From Streptomyces neyagawaensis (lineage in GTDB: Bacteria > Actinomycetota > Actinomycetes > Streptomycetales > Streptomycetaceae), in assembly GCF_023516595.1 (NCBI RefSeq), contig NZ_JAMGBG010000178.1, positions 1-33,418 of the forward strand: a stretch of DNA of 33,418 nt, given 5' to 3'. A model generated the notes under the pieces. The model was not told where the DNA came from. It saw only the letters and a program-made list of their open reading frames with translations, and made no database searches. The position numbers and the translations under genes were made by a program. This document shows positions 23,063-30,427 of the stretch, in pieces. Each line of letters begins with the position of its first letter. The stretch's first letter is position 1.

Positions 23063-24760
23063 ATGATGAGCATCAGTCCGGAGACCTCGACCCGCACCGC
23101 CGGCGCCCACCGGGCGCACAGCGAGGCGCGCGATCGGGCTGCGGCGCGCGCGGTGGCGCAGCGCCCGCCCGCGCGCTACGAGCCGTACCTGGACGGCCTG
23201 TTCACCTATTGCATGTCGGTGCTGTGCGACCACGACGCGGCGATCGCCGCCCTGGGTGACGTCCTGGCCCTCGCCGAGCGCCGCCGTGGCCCGGACGCCG
23301 AGGAGAGGCGCCGGTCCTGGCTGTACGCGCTGGCCCGCTGGTCCTGTCTGCGCAAGCTCACAGAGACCCGGCAGGCGCGCCCCGGCGCACACGCCCAGGG
23401 CCGCCGCGCCCCGCACGGCGCGGAGCCCCAGCACGGCGTACGGGCCGCCGCGCCGCACCTGTCCGAGGAGGAGGAGCGCCGAAGGCGGCGTGAACTCGCC
23501 CGGCTGGCCTGGCCGGAGGCCGCCGGCACCACCCCCGAGCAGCGCGAGGCGCTCGAACTCGCGGTCCGCCACCAGCTCACCGCCCAGGAGGTCGCCGACG
23601 TCCTCGGCATGGACGCGGCCGCCGCCCGCGAACTGCTCTCCTCCGCCGCCTGCGAGGTGGAGCGCACCCGCGCCGCCCTCGCCGTCGTGGAGACCGGCGC
23701 CTGCCCCGGCGTCGCCCTCCTCACCGGCGACCAGCAACTCGTCCTCAGCGCCACCCTGCGTCGCGAACTCGTCCGGCACGTCGACGACTGCCCCGTCTGC
23801 CGCCGCGCCGCCGAGCGCGCCGTCCCCGGCCGTTGGCCCGGCACCAGCGTCACCCCCGCCGCGCTGCCCGTCCTCGAAGCCCCGCGCGCGGCCCTGTGCG
23901 GCGCGATGGGACACCTCACACGCGCGCGTGCCCCGCGTTTCGACCGGCGCGGCTTCCCCATGGACCCCAGGGACCGCGCCGCCCGCCGCGACCGGCTCCG
24001 CGCGCGTGCCGTCACCACCACGGTCGTCGCCACCGTCGTCGCCGCCCCCGTCCTCGCCCTCTGGGCCGCCTACCGGGGAGCCCCCCTCATCGGCGAGGGC
24101 GTCGACGGCCGGTCGGTCGCCTCAGGCGAGGCACAGGGCGTCGGCGACGGCACCGTCGGCGACGGCACCGGCGCCTACGAGAACGCCGGCAGCGCCCGGG
24201 CCGAACCCGGTGCCCGCCGGGGCGGGCACGACTCGGACGACGTCTCCGTGGAGGTCACCCGCGGCAAAGGCGGCGGCGCGCTCGCCGTGACCGCCCGCAA
24301 CGACGGCGAGACCACCCTCATCACCCTGCGCGCCACCGGCGATTCCCCCGTCGTCTGGTCCGCCCGCACCGGCGCCGACTGGCTCTACCTCAGCCACTCC
24401 TCGGGAACCCTGAAACCCGGCGCATCGCTGACGATCAAGGTGTACGTGGACCAGCTGAGCGAGCCCGCCGGGCACTGGACCGCGCAGGTCACGCTCGCCC
24501 CCGCGGGCGCCGTCGTCACCATCGAGGGCTACGGTCCCGTCCCCGCGCCGCCGGACGACCCCCGCCCGACCGCACCCGTGCCGGACCCCGGCCCGCCGAG
24601 GCCCACCGCGCCGCCCCCGCAGCCCGGCCCGGAGCCCACCCCCACAGGTCCCGCCCAGCCGGACCCGACCCCGACCCCCACCGACCAGGCCCCCACGGGG
24701 CCCGCCGACCCGCCGCCCTCGCCGGGCGACGGCGGCGGCGATCCCCCGCCCGCAGCCTGA
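23063..24760 (+). CDS. Membrane fusion protein: sigma-factor-like, zinc anti-sigma-like and BACON domains
   Basis: The 565-aa protein joins cytoplasmic transcription-type modules to an outer domain. Residues ~39-75 (Y-E-P-Y-L-D-G-L-F-T-Y-C to L-A-L-A-E-R-R) resemble ECF region 2, and ~150-205 region 4, with the helix-turn-helix L-T-A-Q-E-V-A-D-V-L-G-M-D. Then comes an anti-sigma zinc motif H-V-D-D-C-P-V-C (H-x3-C-x2-C, ~239-246). A TM spans ~316-337 (T-T-T-V-V-A-T-V-V-A-A-P-V-L). A linker leads to a BACON-like beta domain (~403-490: D-W-L-Y-L-S-H-S-S-G-T-L-K-P-G), and a Pro-rich tail of ~75 residues closes the protein. The start follows a leaderless-type -10. BACON domains are usually extracellular ligand or carbohydrate binders. 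Whether the sigma-like part binds RNA polymerase is unknown; key region-2 acidic residues look altered. Confidence 0.85.
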   Translation: MMSISPETSTRTAGAHRAHSEARDRAAARAVAQRPPARYEPYLDGLFTYCMSVLCDHDAAIAALGDVLALAERRRGPDAEERRRSWLYALARWSCLRKLTETRQARPGAHAQGRRAPHGAEPQHGVRAAAPHLSEEEERRRRRELARLAWPEAAGTTPEQREALELAVRHQLTAQEVADVLGMDAAAARELLSSAACEVERTRAALAVVETGACPGVALLTGDQQLVLSATLRRELVRHVDDCPVCRRAAERAVPGRWPGTSVTPAALPVLEAPRAALCGAMGHLTRARAPRFDRRGFPMDPRDRAARRDRLRARAVTTTVVATVVAAPVLALWAAYRGAPLIGEGVDGRSVASGEAQGVGDGTVGDGTGAYENAGSARAEPGARRGGHDSDDVSVEVTRGKGGGALAVTARNDGETTLITLRATGDSPVVWSARTGADWLYLSHSSGTLKPGASLTIKVYVDQLSEPAGHWTAQVTLAPAGAVVTIEGYGPVPAPPDDPRPTAPVPDPGPPRPTAPPPQPGPEPTPTGPAQPDPTPTPTDQAPTGPADPPPSPGDGGGDPPPAA

Positions 24761-24820
24761 GAGCCTGCGCTCTGAGGTTCCGAGGGGGACCGCCGCCGCG
24801 AGTTGCCGCTGTCGGTCGGC

Positions 24821-25684
24821 CTACGGCACCACCGGGTCCGCCGGATGCGGCGCCACCAGCGGCAGCCGGGTCGCCAGCCGCTCCTCGCACAGCTCCACCA
24901 GCCGGTCGTACGCGGCCTTGCCCATCAGCTCGATCAGCTCCGGCCGGTACGACACGTACACCGGCTCACCCGCGCCGTGCGCCGACGTCGCCGACGTGCA
25001 CCACCAGTGCAGGTCATGGCCGCCGGGGCCCCAACCGCGGCGGTCGTACTCACCGATCGACACCTGCAGCACCCGGGTGTCGTCGGGCCGGTCGATCCAG
25101 TCGTAGGTGCGCCGGATCGGCAGCTGCCAGCAGACGTCCGGCTTCGTCTCCAACGGCTCGCGCCCCTCGCGCAGCGCCAGGATGTGCAGCGAGCAGCCCG
25201 CCCCGCCGGCGAAACCCGGACGGTTCTGGAAGATGCACGAACCCTTGTACGGCCGGGTCTGCCGCTCCCCGTCCTCGTCCTGGGAGACCCACCCGGTCCG
25301 GGTGCCCACATCGTGGAACTGCCAGATCTCCGGCGTGAGCCTCGCCACATGCTCGGCGACCCGCTTCTCGTCGTCCTCGTCCGAGAAATGGGCACCCAGA
25401 GTGCAGCAGCCGTCATCCGCGCGCCCCGCCTGGATGCCCTGGCAGCCGCTGCCGAAGACGCAGTTCCAGCGGGAGGTCAGCCATGTCAGATCGCAGCGGA
25501 AGACCTGTTCCTCGTCCGCCGGATCAGGGAACTCCACCCACGCGCGCGCGAAATCGAGCCCCTTCTCGTCGGGCACCGCAGCGCCCTTCCGCGGTTTCTG
25601 GGGTCTGGTCGCCGCCTTCGCCCGCGAGGACCCGGCGTCCGCCACTGCCGAATTGTCGGCCTTTGCCTTTTTCGTCTTTGGCAC
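24821..25684 (-). CDS. Conserved Cys-rich protein of unknown function
   Basis: This 287-aa protein starts at the GTG at 25684. A ~45-residue basic start (P-K-T-K-K-A-K-A) precedes a globular part with about ten Cys: R-C-D-L, W-N-C-V-F-G-S-G-C, D-D-G-C-C-T-L-G, G-S-C-I-F, G-A-G-C-S-L, D-V-C-W and W-W-C-T. The clustering suggests metal or Fe-S binding and vaguely recalls YkgJ-like zinc/iron-chelating proteins; that likeness is weak. H-F-S-D-E-D-D-E-K-R and the W-W-C-T region look well ordered. There is no signal peptide. There is no Shine-Dalgarno; AGGGTA on + (25691-25696) reads TACCCT on minus, 6 nt upstream, so it is probably leaderless. It is divergent from ppx, only 71 nt apart. Confidence 0.8.
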   Translation of the reverse strand: MPKTKKAKADNSAVADAGSSRAKAATRPQKPRKGAAVPDEKGLDFARAWVEFPDPADEEQVFRCDLTWLTSRWNCVFGSGCQGIQAGRADDGCCTLGAHFSDEDDEKRVAEHVARLTPEIWQFHDVGTRTGWVSQDEDGERQTRPYKGSCIFQNRPGFAGGAGCSLHILALREGREPLETKPDVCWQLPIRRTYDWIDRPDDTRVLQVSIGEYDRRGWGPGGHDLHWWCTSATSAHGAGEPVYVSYRPELIELMGKAAYDRLVELCEERLATRLPLVAPHPADPVVP

Positions 25685-25690
25685 CCGTCC

Positions 25691-25748
25691 AGGGTACGGC
25701 GCCGAAGCCCGCGTGGAGGACGGCGCACGGGCCGTCTGGCAGTAGCGT
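25691..25748. promoter_or_regulatory. Back-to-back leaderless promoters
   Basis: Minus-strand TACCCT (25696-25691) lies 6 nt before the GTG at 25684. Plus-strand TAGCGT (25743-25748) lies 7 nt before the ATG at 25756. Both genes lack Shine-Dalgarno sequences. The whole divergent control region is 71 nt, so the -35 zones would share the same ~45 nt. Confidence 0.45.
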
Positions 25749-25755
25749 TCCGCCC

Positions 25756-26691
25756 ATGAGACTCGGTGTCCTCGACGTGGGATCGAACACGGTGCATCTG
25801 CTGGTGGTGGACGCACACCCGGGCGCGCGCCCCCTGCCCGCACACTCGCACAAGGTGGAGCTGCGCCTCGCCCAGCTCCTCGACGAGGACGGCGCCATAG
25901 GCCACGACGGGGTCGACAAACTCATAACCGTCGTCCACGAGGCCCTCCAGGCCGCCGAGGACAAGGGCGTCGAGGAGATGCTCCCCTTCGCCACCTCCGC
26001 CGTGCGCGAGGCCAGCAACGCCGACGACGTCCTCGCCCGCGTCAAGGACGAGACCGGGGTCGAACTCCAGGTCCTCACCGGCGCGGAGGAGGCCCGGCTG
26101 ACCTTCCTCGCCGTCCGCCGCTGGTTCGGCTGGTCCGCGGGCAAGCTCCTCGTCCTCGACATCGGCGGCGGCTCCCTGGAGATCGCCTACGGCATCGACG
26201 AGGAGCCCGACGCGGCCGTCTCCCTCCCGCTCGGCGCCGGCCGCCTCACCGCCGGCTGGCTCCCCGGCGACCCGCCCGCCCCGGACGACGTCCGCGCGCT
26301 GCGCCGCCACGTCCGCGCGCAGATCGCCCGCACGGTGGGCGAGTTCAGCCGCTTCGGCGCCCCCGACCACGTGGTCGCCACCTCCAAGACCTTCAAGCAG
26401 CTCGCCCGCATCGGCGGCGCCGCCCGCTCCACCGAGGGCCTCTACGTCCAGCGCGACCTCAAGCGCCAGGCCCTGGAGTCCTGGGTCCCCAAGCTGGCCG
26501 AGATGACCACCGCCCAGCGGGCCGCCCTCCCCGGCGTCTCCGAGGGCCGCGCGAACCAGCTCCTCGCCGGGGCGCTGGTGGCCGAGGGCGCCATGGACCT
26601 CTTCGAGGTGGAGACCCTGGAGGTGTGCCCCTGGGCCCTGCGCGAGGGCGTCATCCTGCGTCGCCTGGACCACATGGGCACCACCACCTAG
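25756..26691 (+). CDS. Ppx/GppA-family exopolyphosphatase / (p)ppGpp phosphohydrolase
   Basis: The 311-aa enzyme has the actin-like ASKHA fold that hydrolyses polyphosphate or pppGpp. The first phosphate loop is L-D-V-G-S-N-T-V-H-L-L-V (residues 5-16). The central part has P-F-A-T-S-A-V-R-E-A and T-G-A-E-E-A-R-L-T-F. The second phosphate loop is V-L-D-I-G-G-G-S-L-E-I, and the closing signature V-V-A-T-S-K-T-F-K-Q-L-A-R comes next. It is the short, HD-domain-lacking actinobacterial form (E. coli Ppx is ~510 aa), comparable to the short mycobacterial Ppx1. It starts at the ATG at 25756 with a leaderless-type -10. Substrate preference cannot be told from sequence, so no symbol is given. Confidence 0.92.
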   Translation: MRLGVLDVGSNTVHLLVVDAHPGARPLPAHSHKVELRLAQLLDEDGAIGHDGVDKLITVVHEALQAAEDKGVEEMLPFATSAVREASNADDVLARVKDETGVELQVLTGAEEARLTFLAVRRWFGWSAGKLLVLDIGGGSLEIAYGIDEEPDAAVSLPLGAGRLTAGWLPGDPPAPDDVRALRRHVRAQIARTVGEFSRFGAPDHVVATSKTFKQLARIGGAARSTEGLYVQRDLKRQALESWVPKLAEMTTAQRAALPGVSEGRANQLLAGALVAEGAMDLFEVETLEVCPWALREGVILRRLDHMGTTT

Positions 26692-26875
26692 GAACCCACC
26701 TCGCACACCGGGGACGACGAGGCCACGAGGCGCGGGGAACATCGCGGGCGACCGTGAGGGACCCGCGCCCGCCCCGCCGACCGCCTCCCGCGGCGATGTG
26801 GCGAGCGCCACCCGCTCCCGGCCAACTGCCCGCCCCTGCCCCACACGACGAACCCCACCCTTTAGGCTGTGCTGC
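26692..26875. other. Spacer with diverged REP-like word and leaderless promoter
   Basis: The first part contains GGCGCGGGGAACATCGCG, a diverged copy of the Streptomyces repeat seen at 15775-15935. TAGGCT (26863-26868) is a -10-like element 7 nt before the GTG at 26876, which has no Shine-Dalgarno. No ORF has coding character. Confidence 0.4.
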
Positions 26876-27697
26876 GTGGCAGAAGTGGTGCGGATCCCGG
26901 ACGCGAAGGTCGCCCTGTCCACGGCCTCCGTCTATCCGGAGTCCACGGCGACGGCCTTCGAGATCGCCGCGCGCCTCGGCTACGACGGCGTCGAGGTCAT
27001 GGTGTGGACCGACCCGGTCAGTCAGGACATGGAGGCGCTGCGCCGTCTCTCCGACTACCACCAGATCCCCATCCTCGCCGTTCACGCCCCCTGTCTGCTG
27101 ATCACCCAGCGGGTGTGGTCCACCGACCCGTGGGTCAAGCTCCAGCGTGCCCGGGCGGCCGCCGAGAAGCTCGGCGCGAGCACGGTCGTCGTCCATCCCC
27201 CGTTCCGCTGGCAGCGCCAGTACGCGCGCGACTTCGTCACCGGGATCTGGCGCATGGCGGGCGAGACGGACGTACGGTTCGCCGTCGAGAACATGTACCC
27301 CTGGCGCTACCGCGACCGCGAGATGCTCGCCTACGCCCCCGACTGGGACGTGACCAAGGACGACTACCGGCACTTCACGATCGATCTCAGCCACGCGGCG
27401 ACCTCCCGCGTCGACGCGCTGGCGATGGTCGACCGCATGGGCGACCGCCTCGGCCACGTCCACATGGCCGACGGCCGGGGCTCGGCCAAGGACGAGCACC
27501 TCGTGCCGGGCCGCGGCACCCAGCCCTGCGCCGAGCTGCTGGAGGGCCTCGCCCGCTCCGGGTTCGACGGTCACGTCGTGATCGAGGTCAACACCCGCCG
27601 GGCCATGTCCAGCGCCGAACGCGAGGCCGACCTCGCCGAGGCCCTCGCCTTCACCCGGCTGCACCTCGCCTCCTCCGCGAAGGTCCCGCGGCCGTGA
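26876..27697 (+). CDS. Sugar phosphate isomerase/epimerase-like TIM-barrel protein
   Basis: The 273-aa protein is of the AP-endonuclease-2/xylose isomerase-like superfamily. Motifs are A-F-E-I-A-A-R-L-G-Y-D-G-V-E-V-M (beta1-alpha1), H-A-P-C-L-L, V-V-V-H-P-P-F-R-W, the metal Glu in F-A-V-E-N-M-Y-P-W, D-L-S-H-A-A-T-S, L-G-H-V-H-M-A-D-G and the last strand V-V-I-E-V-N-T-R-R. The set of His/Glu/Asp residues fits a divalent-metal site. Superfamily members isomerise keto-sugars or related polyols; the substrate here is unknown. The GTG at 26876 follows a -10-like TAGGCT, while ORF sequence further upstream is non-coding spacer. Its TGA overlaps the start of the TetR gene in GTGA, so the two are translationally coupled. 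Confidence 0.88.
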   Translation: MAEVVRIPDAKVALSTASVYPESTATAFEIAARLGYDGVEVMVWTDPVSQDMEALRRLSDYHQIPILAVHAPCLLITQRVWSTDPWVKLQRARAAAEKLGASTVVVHPPFRWQRQYARDFVTGIWRMAGETDVRFAVENMYPWRYRDREMLAYAPDWDVTKDDYRHFTIDLSHAATSRVDALAMVDRMGDRLGHVHMADGRGSAKDEHLVPGRGTQPCAELLEGLARSGFDGHVVIEVNTRRAMSSAEREADLAEALAFTRLHLASSAKVPRP

Positions 27698-28311
27698 CGT
27701 CGGCCACTCCCCGGCGCCGGGGACGGCCCCCTCGTACGGAAGCGGCCGACGCCCCCGCCGCCCGCGACCGCATCCTCGCCGCGGCCCGCGAGGAGTTCTC
27801 CGAGCGGGGCTACGACAAGACGTCGGTCCGGGGGATCGCGAAGGCCGCCGGGGTGGACTCGGCGCTGGTGCACCACTACTTCGGGACGAAGGAGCAGGTG
27901 TTCGAGGCCGCCATCACGTTCTCCTTCGCCCCGGCGCTCGAGGCGCCCAGAGCCGTCGAGGACGGCCCCCTCGACTCTGTCGGCGAGCGGCTCACCCGTT
28001 TCTTCTTCGGCGTCTGGGAGAACCCCGCGACCCGTACGCCCCTGCTCGCGATCGTGCGGTCGGCCGTGAACAACGACACCGCCGCCGCCGTGTTCCGGCG
28101 GATCGTCGCCACCCAGGTGCTCCGCCGTATCGCCGGCCGGCTGGACGTCGCGGACGCGGAACTGCGGGCCGAGCTGGCGGCGGCGCAGCTGGTGGGGATC
28201 GCGATGATCCGTTACGTGATCAAGGTCGAGCCCCTGGCGTCGGCGGACCCCGAACAGATCATCAGACGAGTGGCCCCCGTGGTGCAGGCCCATCTGACGG
28301 CACCCCACTGA
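27694..28311 (+). CDS. TetR-family regulator
   Basis: The 205-aa protein has the N-terminal helix-turn-helix R-I-L-A-A-A-R-E-E-F-S-E-R-G-Y (~25-39), then T-S-V-R-G-I-A-K-A-A-G-V-D-S-A-L-V-H-H-Y-F-G-T-K. A C-terminal ligand domain of the TetR_C_17-like type follows (L-T-R-F-F-F-G-V-W-E; L-L-A-I-V-R-S-A-V-N-N). A basic Pro/Arg-rich lead (T-P-R-R-R-G-R-P-P-R) precedes the domain. The GTG at 27694 overlaps the isomerase stop by 4 nt (GTGA), implying co-expression. The longer frame reaching back to 26869 is out of frame with the isomerase gene and is rejected. Its targets and ligand are unknown. The next gene, ilvD, is 115 nt away and is not an obvious target. Confidence 0.92.
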   Translation: MTSATPRRRGRPPRTEAADAPAARDRILAAAREEFSERGYDKTSVRGIAKAAGVDSALVHHYFGTKEQVFEAAITFSFAPALEAPRAVEDGPLDSVGERLTRFFFGVWENPATRTPLLAIVRSAVNNDTAAAVFRRIVATQVLRRIAGRLDVADAELRAELAAAQLVGIAMIRYVIKVEPLASADPEQIIRRVAPVVQAHLTAPH

Positions 28312-28426
28312 GGACGCCGAAAACCGAGACGCTCGTCCCGCCATCCGGACGATGTGTCCGCCCACTGGATAACCGGCGTACGCTCGACTTCAGTCATAAC
28401 TCTCCGAAGGAGCGAGGCGAGCGACG

Positions 28427-30280
28427 ATGCCCGAGCTGAGGTCCCGCACAGTCACCCACGGCCGCAACATGGCGGGCGCCCGCGCCCTTATGCGCGCCTC
28501 CGGTGTACCGGGCGCGGACATCGGCCGCAAGCCGATCATCGCGGTCGCCAACTCCTTCACCGAGTTCGTGCCCGGCCACACCCACCTCCAGCCGGTGGGC
28601 CGGATCGTCAGCGAGGCGATCCGCGAGGCCGGCGGCATCGCCCGCGAGTTCAACACGATCGCCGTCGACGACGGCATCGCCATGGGCCACGGCGGCATGC
28701 TGTACTCCCTGCCCTCCCGCGACCTGATCGCGGACAGCGTGGAGTACATGGTCGAGGCCCACTGCGCCGACGCCCTGATCTGCATCTCCAACTGCGACAA
28801 GATCACCCCGGGCATGCTGAACGCCGCCCTGCGGCTCAACATCCCGACGGTCTTCGTCTCCGGCGGCCCCATGGAGTCCGGCCGGGCCACCCTCGTCGAC
28901 GGCACGGTCCGCACGCTCGACCTGGTCGACGCGATCTCCGACGCCGTGAACGACAAGATCTCGGACGAGGACATCCTCCGTATCGAGGAGAACGCCTGTC
29001 CGACCTGCGGCTCCTGTTCCGGCATGTTCACCGCCAACTCGATGAACTGCCTGACCGAGGCCATCGGCCTGTCCCTCCCCGGCAACGGCTCCGTCCTGGC
29101 CACCCACACGGCCCGCAAGCAGCTCTACGTCGACGCCGCCAACACGGTCATGGACATCACCCGCCGCTACTACGAGCAGGACGACGAGACGGTCCTGCCG
29201 CGCTCCATCGCCTCGTTCGCGGCCTTCGAGAACGCCATGGCCCTCGACATCGCCATGGGCGGCTCCACCAACACGATCCTGCACCTGCTGGCCGCCGCCC
29301 AGGAGGCGGGCGTCCCCTTCGGCCTGAACGAGATCGACGCCGTCTCGCGCCGTGTGCCCTGCCTGGCGAAGGTCGCGCCCAACGTCGCGAAGAACCGCAC
29401 GTACTACATGGAGGACGTGCACCGCGCCGGCGGCATCCCCGCCCTGCTGGGCGAGCTGCACCGCGCGGGCCTGCTCAACGAGGACGTCAACTCCGTCCAC
29501 AGCGCCTCCCTCGCCGACTGGCTGAAGACATGGGACGTGCGCGGCGGTTCCCCGTCGCCCGAGGCGGTCGAGCTGTGGCACGCGGCCCCCGGCTGCGTCC
29601 GCTCCGCCGAGGCGTTCTCCCAGTCGGAGCGCTGGGACTCCCTCGACGAGGACGCCGAGAACGGCTGCATCCGCTCCGCCGAGCACGCCTACTCCAAGGA
29701 CGGCGGCCTCGCCGTGCTGAAGGGCAACCTCGCGGTCGACGGCTGCGTGGTGAAGACGGCCGGCGTCGACGAGTCGATCTGGACGTTCGAGGGCCCGGCG
29801 GTCGTCTGCGAGTCGCAGGAGGAGGCCGTCCAGAAGATCTTGCTGAAGGAGATCAAGGAGGGCGACGTCGTCGTCATCCGCTACGAGGGCCCCAAGGGCG
29901 GCCCCGGTATGCAGGAGATGCTCTACCCGACCTCGTACCTGAAGGGCCGCGGCCTCGGGAAGTCCTGTGCACTGATCACCGACGGCCGCTTCTCCGGCGG
30001 TACGTCCGGCCTGTCGATCGGTCACGCCTCGCCCGAGGCGGCCGGCGGCGGCACGATCGCCCTCGTCGAGGACGGCGACCGCATCCGCATCGACATCCCG
30101 AACCGCACGATCGAGCTCCTCGTCGACGACGCCGAACTGGCCCGCCGTGAGGAGGCGCTGAACGGCGTCTACGCCCCCAAGAACCGCGAGCGGAAGGTCT
30201 CCGCCGCGCTGAAGGCGTACGCCGCGATGGCCACCAGCGCCGACAAGGGCGCCGTGCGCGACGTCTCCAAGCTGGGCTGA
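28427..30280 (+). CDS. ilvD: Dihydroxy-acid dehydratase (branched-chain amino acid synthesis)
   Basis: IlvD dehydrates 2,3-dihydroxy-isovalerate and -methylvalerate to the keto acids that give valine, leucine and isoleucine. The 617-aa length equals the enterobacterial [4Fe-4S]-type enzyme. Visible are A-V-A-N-S-F-T-E-F-V-P-G-H, the Mg2+ site A-V-D-D-G-I-A-M-G-H, cluster Cys123 (S-N-C-D-K-I-T-P-G-M), C191-P-T-C194-G-S-C197-S-G-M-F, the K-G-P-G-M-type G-G-P-G-M-Q-E-M and the closing G-R-F-S-G-G-T-S-G. The ATG at 28427 has a GAGGCGA ribosome site. It stands alone, not with ilvBNC. No T-box or leader peptide with Leu/Ile/Val codons is seen in the 115-nt upstream spacer. A strong hairpin follows the gene. 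Confidence 0.98.
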   Translation: MPELRSRTVTHGRNMAGARALMRASGVPGADIGRKPIIAVANSFTEFVPGHTHLQPVGRIVSEAIREAGGIAREFNTIAVDDGIAMGHGGMLYSLPSRDLIADSVEYMVEAHCADALICISNCDKITPGMLNAALRLNIPTVFVSGGPMESGRATLVDGTVRTLDLVDAISDAVNDKISDEDILRIEENACPTCGSCSGMFTANSMNCLTEAIGLSLPGNGSVLATHTARKQLYVDAANTVMDITRRYYEQDDETVLPRSIASFAAFENAMALDIAMGGSTNTILHLLAAAQEAGVPFGLNEIDAVSRRVPCLAKVAPNVAKNRTYYMEDVHRAGGIPALLGELHRAGLLNEDVNSVHSASLADWLKTWDVRGGSPSPEAVELWHAAPGCVRSAEAFSQSERWDSLDEDAENGCIRSAEHAYSKDGGLAVLKGNLAVDGCVVKTAGVDESIWTFEGPAVVCESQEEAVQKILLKEIKEGDVVVIRYEGPKGGPGMQEMLYPTSYLKGRGLGKSCALITDGRFSGGTSGLSIGHASPEAAGGGTIALVEDGDRIRIDIPNRTIELLVDDAELARREEALNGVYAPKNRERKVSAALKAYAAMATSADKGAVRDVSKLG

Positions 30281-30311
30281 CACGACGTACGGAGCGTAGG
30301 GACCTGACGTA

Positions 30312-30355
30312 CGGAGGGCCGCTGCCGGGAGGAGATCCCCGGCAGCGGCCCTCCG
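30312..30355. terminator. Bidirectional terminator hairpin after ilvD
   Basis: A perfect 18-bp inverted repeat (30312-30329/30338-30355) has an 8-nt loop, without a T run. It lies 31 nt after the ilvD stop and 72 nt before the convergent kinase stop, so it probably serves both. Confidence 0.85.
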
Positions 30356-30427
30356 CGCGTTCAGCGCCCCGGTCCAGCCGCTGGCCACGGCACGCGCCCG
30401 GCCCCGCCGGTCACGTCCGCCGGGCGG

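Noticed and set aside
26869..27693. N-terminal extension of the TetR gene (480-aa frame)
   Set aside because: It is the +1 shadow of the isomerase gene; the GTG at 27694 in the GTGA overlap is the natural start.
28312..28426. T-box, leader peptide or attenuator before ilvD
   Set aside because: No T-box core, no Leu/Ile/Val codon run and no terminator/antiterminator pair in 115 nt.
28394..30388. 664-aa open frame antisense to ilvD
   Set aside because: Same shadow effect; the ilvD frame is full-length with all cluster and metal residues.
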